In this document: positions 61,041 through 64,000 of the stretch, piece after piece
Layout of the letters: each line of letters starts with the position of its first letter
Numbering within the stretch: the stretch's first letter is position 1
Assembly: GCF_030733425.1 (NCBI RefSeq)
Contig: NZ_JASHIZ010000012.1
Coordinates: 62,001 to 126,000 of the forward strand
Source: Roseovarius sp. MMSF_3350
Lineage (GTDB): Bacteria; Pseudomonadota; Alphaproteobacteria; Rhodobacterales; Rhodobacteraceae
Direction of reading: 5' to 3'
Length of the DNA: 64,000 bases
The notes under the pieces: generated by a model
What the model was told of the DNA's origin: nothing
The model's input: only the letters and a program-made list of their open reading frames with translations
Database searches by the model: none
Program-made: the position numbers and the translations under genes

Positions 61041-61538
61041 ATGGAACCGAAAACGGTCGGGGGCACAGGCGGGACCAACCCGTCCGGGGCCAAGGTGCAG
61101 GCCAACGGCTTTGCCGCGGGCGCAGTTATAATGACATTGGAAGGCGAGAAGGCGGTGGAAGATCTCCGTCCCGGAGACCGCGTGATCACGCGCGACACCG
61201 GCATGGCCATCCTTCGGGACATATCCTCGGCGACCCTGCGCACCCGTGCGATCCGGGTCCAGGCCGGCTCGCTGGGCCACACCCGCCCGGTGCGCGACGT
61301 GCTGTTGCCGGCAGGGCAATACCTGCTGATCCGCGACTGGCGCGCCGAGGCGATGTTCGGCGCAAAACGCGCCATGGCACAGGTATCGCAACTGGTCGAT
61401 GGCGAGTTCATCACCGACGAAGGCGAGGCCGAGATGACGCTCTTCACCCTCGACTTCGACACGCCGCACGTACTCTACGTCGACGGGCTCGAAGTCGCCA
61501 GCACGGCCGATATCGCGGCGCTTTCTAAAGCGGCATGA
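61041..61538 (+). CDS. Hint domain-containing protein
   Basis: A 165-aa protein with the Hint (hedgehog/intein) fold: GFAAGAVIMTLEGEKAVEDLRPGDRVITRDTG, VRDVLLPAGQYLLIRDWRAEAMFGAKRAMAQVSQLVDG and TLDFDTPHVLYVDGLEVAST. In roseobacters these often stand at the ends of secreted adhesins or alone. Here the first Cys of active inteins is replaced (GFAAGAVI), so self-splicing is unlikely. It follows the tRNA and marks the return to host sequence. A CGCGCC/GGCGCG hairpin lies at about 60954-60976. Confidence 0.85.
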   Translation: MEPKTVGGTGGTNPSGAKVQANGFAAGAVIMTLEGEKAVEDLRPGDRVITRDTGMAILRDISSATLRTRAIRVQAGSLGHTRPVRDVLLPAGQYLLIRDWRAEAMFGAKRAMAQVSQLVDGEFITDEGEAEMTLFTLDFDTPHVLYVDGLEVASTADIAALSKAA

Positions 61539-61575
61539 CCCTCGCGTCCCGGGCCTGCCCCGGGACTTCGCCCTC

Positions 61576-63120
61576 TCAACCGAACAGATCCCGAAAAACC
61601 TTTGGCAGCTCCTCCGGCAGATCCTCCGCAATCAGCCCCGGCCCAAACGCGCGCGCACACTCAACGTGCAGCCAAGCCGCGGCCTCCGCCGCCTGCATCG
61701 GCCCATGCCCCCGCGCCAGCAAGCCGGTTATAAACCCGGCCAGCACATCCCCCGCCCCGGCGGTCGCCAGCCACGGCGCCGCGCGGTCGTACTGCGCGGA
61801 ATTGATGCTGCACCGCCCGTCCGGCGCGGCGATCACCGTGTCGGCGCCCTTGAACAGCACCACGCAGCCGGCCCGCGCCGCGGCCTCGCGCGTGGCGTCC
61901 ACCTTGGAATAGGCCGGACCTTTCACCGGCGTCGCATTTAGCTTTTCTGCAATATCGGGGAAAAGCCGCGCAAACTCGCCCCCGTGGGGCGTCAGCACGC
62001 AAGCTTTGTGAAGCATCCCGAACAAATCCTCGGGTTCCTCGACAAACGCCATCAGCGCATCCGCATCCATCACCGTAGGGCGGGGTTTCACCCCGCCTTG
62101 CCCCAACGCAATCGGCACAAGCTCCCGCGCCCGCTCGACGCCCATCCCGGGCCCCAGACAGAGCGCGCTCAGCCGATCGTCCTTCAGCACCTCCGCCAGC
62201 CCGTCGCCCCCCTCGATCCGCGACAGCATGATCGACGTCACCTGGCAGGCCACCTCCTGCTGCGCGCTCGGCGGCACACCGAGGCTGACCAGCCCCGCTC
62301 CGATACGCAGCGCGCCCCGCGCCGCCAGTCGCGCGGCACCAGTGCGCCCTGCGCCGCCGGTCAGGATCAGGGCGTGACCGTGTCCATATTTGTGCGACGT
62401 CGCCGCCTTGCGCAGTCGGCCACCGCCCCCCTGGCCCACCAATCGCACCGCCCCTTCCGTCGCGGCAGCACGAGAGAGCCCGATACTCTTGACCACCAGC
62501 TTTCCCAACTGTTGCGCGCCCCGCGACAGGTAATGGCCCAGCTTGGCGTCGTGAAAACTTACCGTCAAATCGGCGGTCGCAAAGGTGCCCATCGCGCGGC
62601 CGCTGTCGGCGCATAGGCCCGAGGGCATGTCCACCGCCACGGTTCGAATATGCCTTACTGCACGAAATCCATCGAACGCCGCCAGGACCTGCGCAAGCTT
62701 TCCTTCCACCGGGCGCGAAAGCCCTGTTCCGAACACGGCATCCACGAACAGGTCGGGTGTTGCCCCATGCGCGAGGTCACGACTCATGTCTGCAACCGCC
62801 CCCATCTCCGACCACCGTTCGTAGTTCACCCGCGCAGCCGGCGGCAGCTTGGCTGGGTCACCGTAGAGATACACCTCCACCTCCCAGCCCCAGTCCTTCA
62901 ACAGCCGCGCCACCACGAACCCGTCGCCGCCATTGTTCCCCGGCCCGCACAACACAACGGCCCGGTGCGGCGCCTTTGCCAGCTCCGGCCATTCCTCGAA
63001 CACGGCTTCGACCACGCCGCGTCCGGCGCGTTCCATCAACTCCAGCCCGGTCACCTCGCCCGAGGCAATGGCAGCCTCTTCGATGGCCCGCATCTGCGCT
63101 GCCGTCAGCAATTCGGTCAT
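61576..63120 (-). CDS. nnrDE: Bifunctional NAD(P)HX epimerase/dehydratase
   Basis: A 514-aa repair enzyme. The N-terminal half is the epimerase (AVVLCGPGNNGGDGFVVARLLKDWG, TPDLFVDAVFGTGLSRPVEG, VAVDMPSGLCADSGR). The C-terminal half is the ADP/ATP-dependent dehydratase (SHKYGHGHALILTGGAGRTGAARLAARGALRIGAGLVSL, LTPHGGEFARLF, ATAGAGDVLAGFITGLLA). A GTAGGG palindrome at 62075-62097 sits inside the coding frame, giving GGVKPRPT before VMDADAL. The ATG at 63120 begins MTELLTAAQMRAIEEAAI. Confidence 0.94.
   Translation of the reverse strand: MTELLTAAQMRAIEEAAIASGEVTGLELMERAGRGVVEAVFEEWPELAKAPHRAVVLCGPGNNGGDGFVVARLLKDWGWEVEVYLYGDPAKLPPAARVNYERWSEMGAVADMSRDLAHGATPDLFVDAVFGTGLSRPVEGKLAQVLAAFDGFRAVRHIRTVAVDMPSGLCADSGRAMGTFATADLTVSFHDAKLGHYLSRGAQQLGKLVVKSIGLSRAAATEGAVRLVGQGGGGRLRKAATSHKYGHGHALILTGGAGRTGAARLAARGALRIGAGLVSLGVPPSAQQEVACQVTSIMLSRIEGGDGLAEVLKDDRLSALCLGPGMGVERARELVPIALGQGGVKPRPTVMDADALMAFVEEPEDLFGMLHKACVLTPHGGEFARLFPDIAEKLNATPVKGPAYSKVDATREAAARAGCVVLFKGADTVIAAPDGRCSINSAQYDRAAPWLATAGAGDVLAGFITGLLARGHGPMQAAEAAAWLHVECARAFGPGLIAEDLPEELPKVFRDLFG
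62075..62097. repeat. REP-like GTAGGG palindrome inside nnrDE
   Basis: GTAGGGCGGGGT-TTCA-CCCCGCC with perfect seven-base arms, in frame within the dehydratase half. It adds the residues GGVKPRPT. Related copies lie between genes at 32955 and 47193. Confidence 0.75.
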
Positions 63121-63186
63121 TCCCGCTCCATAACGATTCATTTTCGCACAAAACTCAGGCATATTGCCCAAATTTTAATCACGTGA

Positions 63187-63627
<441 letters not shown>

Positions 63628-63658
63628 ACCTACACTTGGAACCAAAACGAAGGGATCA

Positions 63659-64000
63659 ATGGACATGAGCGCAAAAGATCTGCTCAAGACGATCAAGGAC
63701 AAGGAAGTCGAGTATGTCGACATCCGTTTCACGGACCCGCGCGGCAAGTTGCAGCACGTGACGGTCCTGGCCGATCAGGTCGACGAGGATTTCCTCGAGG
63801 AAGGCTTCATGTTCGATGGCTCGTCCATCGCGGGCTGGAAATCGATCGAAGCCTCCGACATGAAACTGATGCCCGACACCGCGTCCGGCTACATCGACCC
63901 CTTCTATGCGGAAACCACGATGTGCCTGCACTGCTCGATCGTCGAGCCCGATACCGGCGAATCCTACGAGCGCGACCCGCGTGGCACCGCCGAAAAGGCC
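63659..64000 (+). CDS. glnA: Glutamine synthetase, partial at right edge
   Basis: The first 114 codons of type I glutamine synthetase. MSAKDLLKTIKDKEVEYVDIRFTDPRGKLQHVTVLADQVD and the block EEGFMFDGSSIAGWKSIEASDMKLMPD are diagnostic. Two ATGs are close (63659 and 63665). AGGG sits at a normal distance from the first, which I use. The C-terminal catalytic barrel and the adenylylation site lie beyond the window. It is expected to be translated with glnB. Confidence 0.97.
   Translation, partial: MDMSAKDLLKTIKDKEVEYVDIRFTDPRGKLQHVTVLADQVDEDFLEEGFMFDGSSIAGWKSIEASDMKLMPDTASGYIDPFYAETTMCLHCSIVEPDTGESYERDPRGTAEKA

Overview
The window is 64 kb of high-GC chromosome from an alphaproteobacterium of the Rhodobacteraceae (Roseobacter group). 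This placement is inferred from gene content: glyQ/DUF6446/glyS order, FolE2-type GTP cyclohydrolase, a SAM-II riboswitch before metZ, tandem CCUCCUCCC 'cuckoo'/CcsR-type sRNA hairpins, GTTC-N7-GTTC LexA boxes, Hint-domain and YebC-family genes, and glnB-glnA. No 16S gene is present, so the genus cannot be given.

Layout. 1-4.1 kb: glycyl-tRNA synthetase genes (glyS cut by the left edge) around a DUF1206 membrane protein. 4.2-6.4 kb: a secreted trypsin-fold protein that has lost its catalytic residues, and a small secreted protein. 6.5-9.6 kb: a ThDP-dependent decarboxylase coupled to TrkH. 9.7-11.3 kb: two small proteins with matching leaders and a phasin/histone-tail-like protein. 11.4-15.1 kb: FolE2, an autoregulated ArsR/SRPBCC pair, and metZ under a SAM-II riboswitch and terminator. 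15.2-31 kb: envelope and housekeeping genes (YciB, DMT exporter, MgtC, FtsY, lytic transglycosylase, lysoplasmalogenase, AlkB-like monooxygenase, XseA, PfpI, PurD, ferredoxin). A gene downstream of ftsY is split by an amber codon, and a LexA box precedes a lone C-terminal DnaE2 OB domain. 30.5-47.2 kb: a beta-helix protein, Mrp ATPase, an sRNA array, a B12 riboswitch with a lone small gene, YebC, two SLC13/RCK permeases, and an mgtE-fthC-osmC-phosphoesterase-DMT-SLC13 run, then guanine deaminase.

About 47.2-60.8 kb is a lower-GC integrative mobilizable element. Its left part has a candidate oriT, MobC, relaxase, a coupling ATPase without membrane anchors next to a separate membrane protein, and small genes. 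Its middle holds an overlapping, terminator-bounded operon: a small coiled-coil protein, a TIR-like (Cap12/PycTIR-type) protein, an AbiEii-like nucleotidyltransferase with WYL-like and zinc-finger-like tails, and an unrecognised 344-aa basic protein. I regard this as the best candidate for an undescribed defence system. Its right part has an HExxH protein, an unrecognised 251-aa protein, a LexA box, a small gene and a large serine recombinase whose last codons lie inside tRNA-Leu(UAG).

The host chromosome resumes with a Hint-domain protein, the NAD(P)HX repair enzyme (carrying a REP-like palindrome in its coding sequence), glnB and the start of glnA, which is cut by the right edge.
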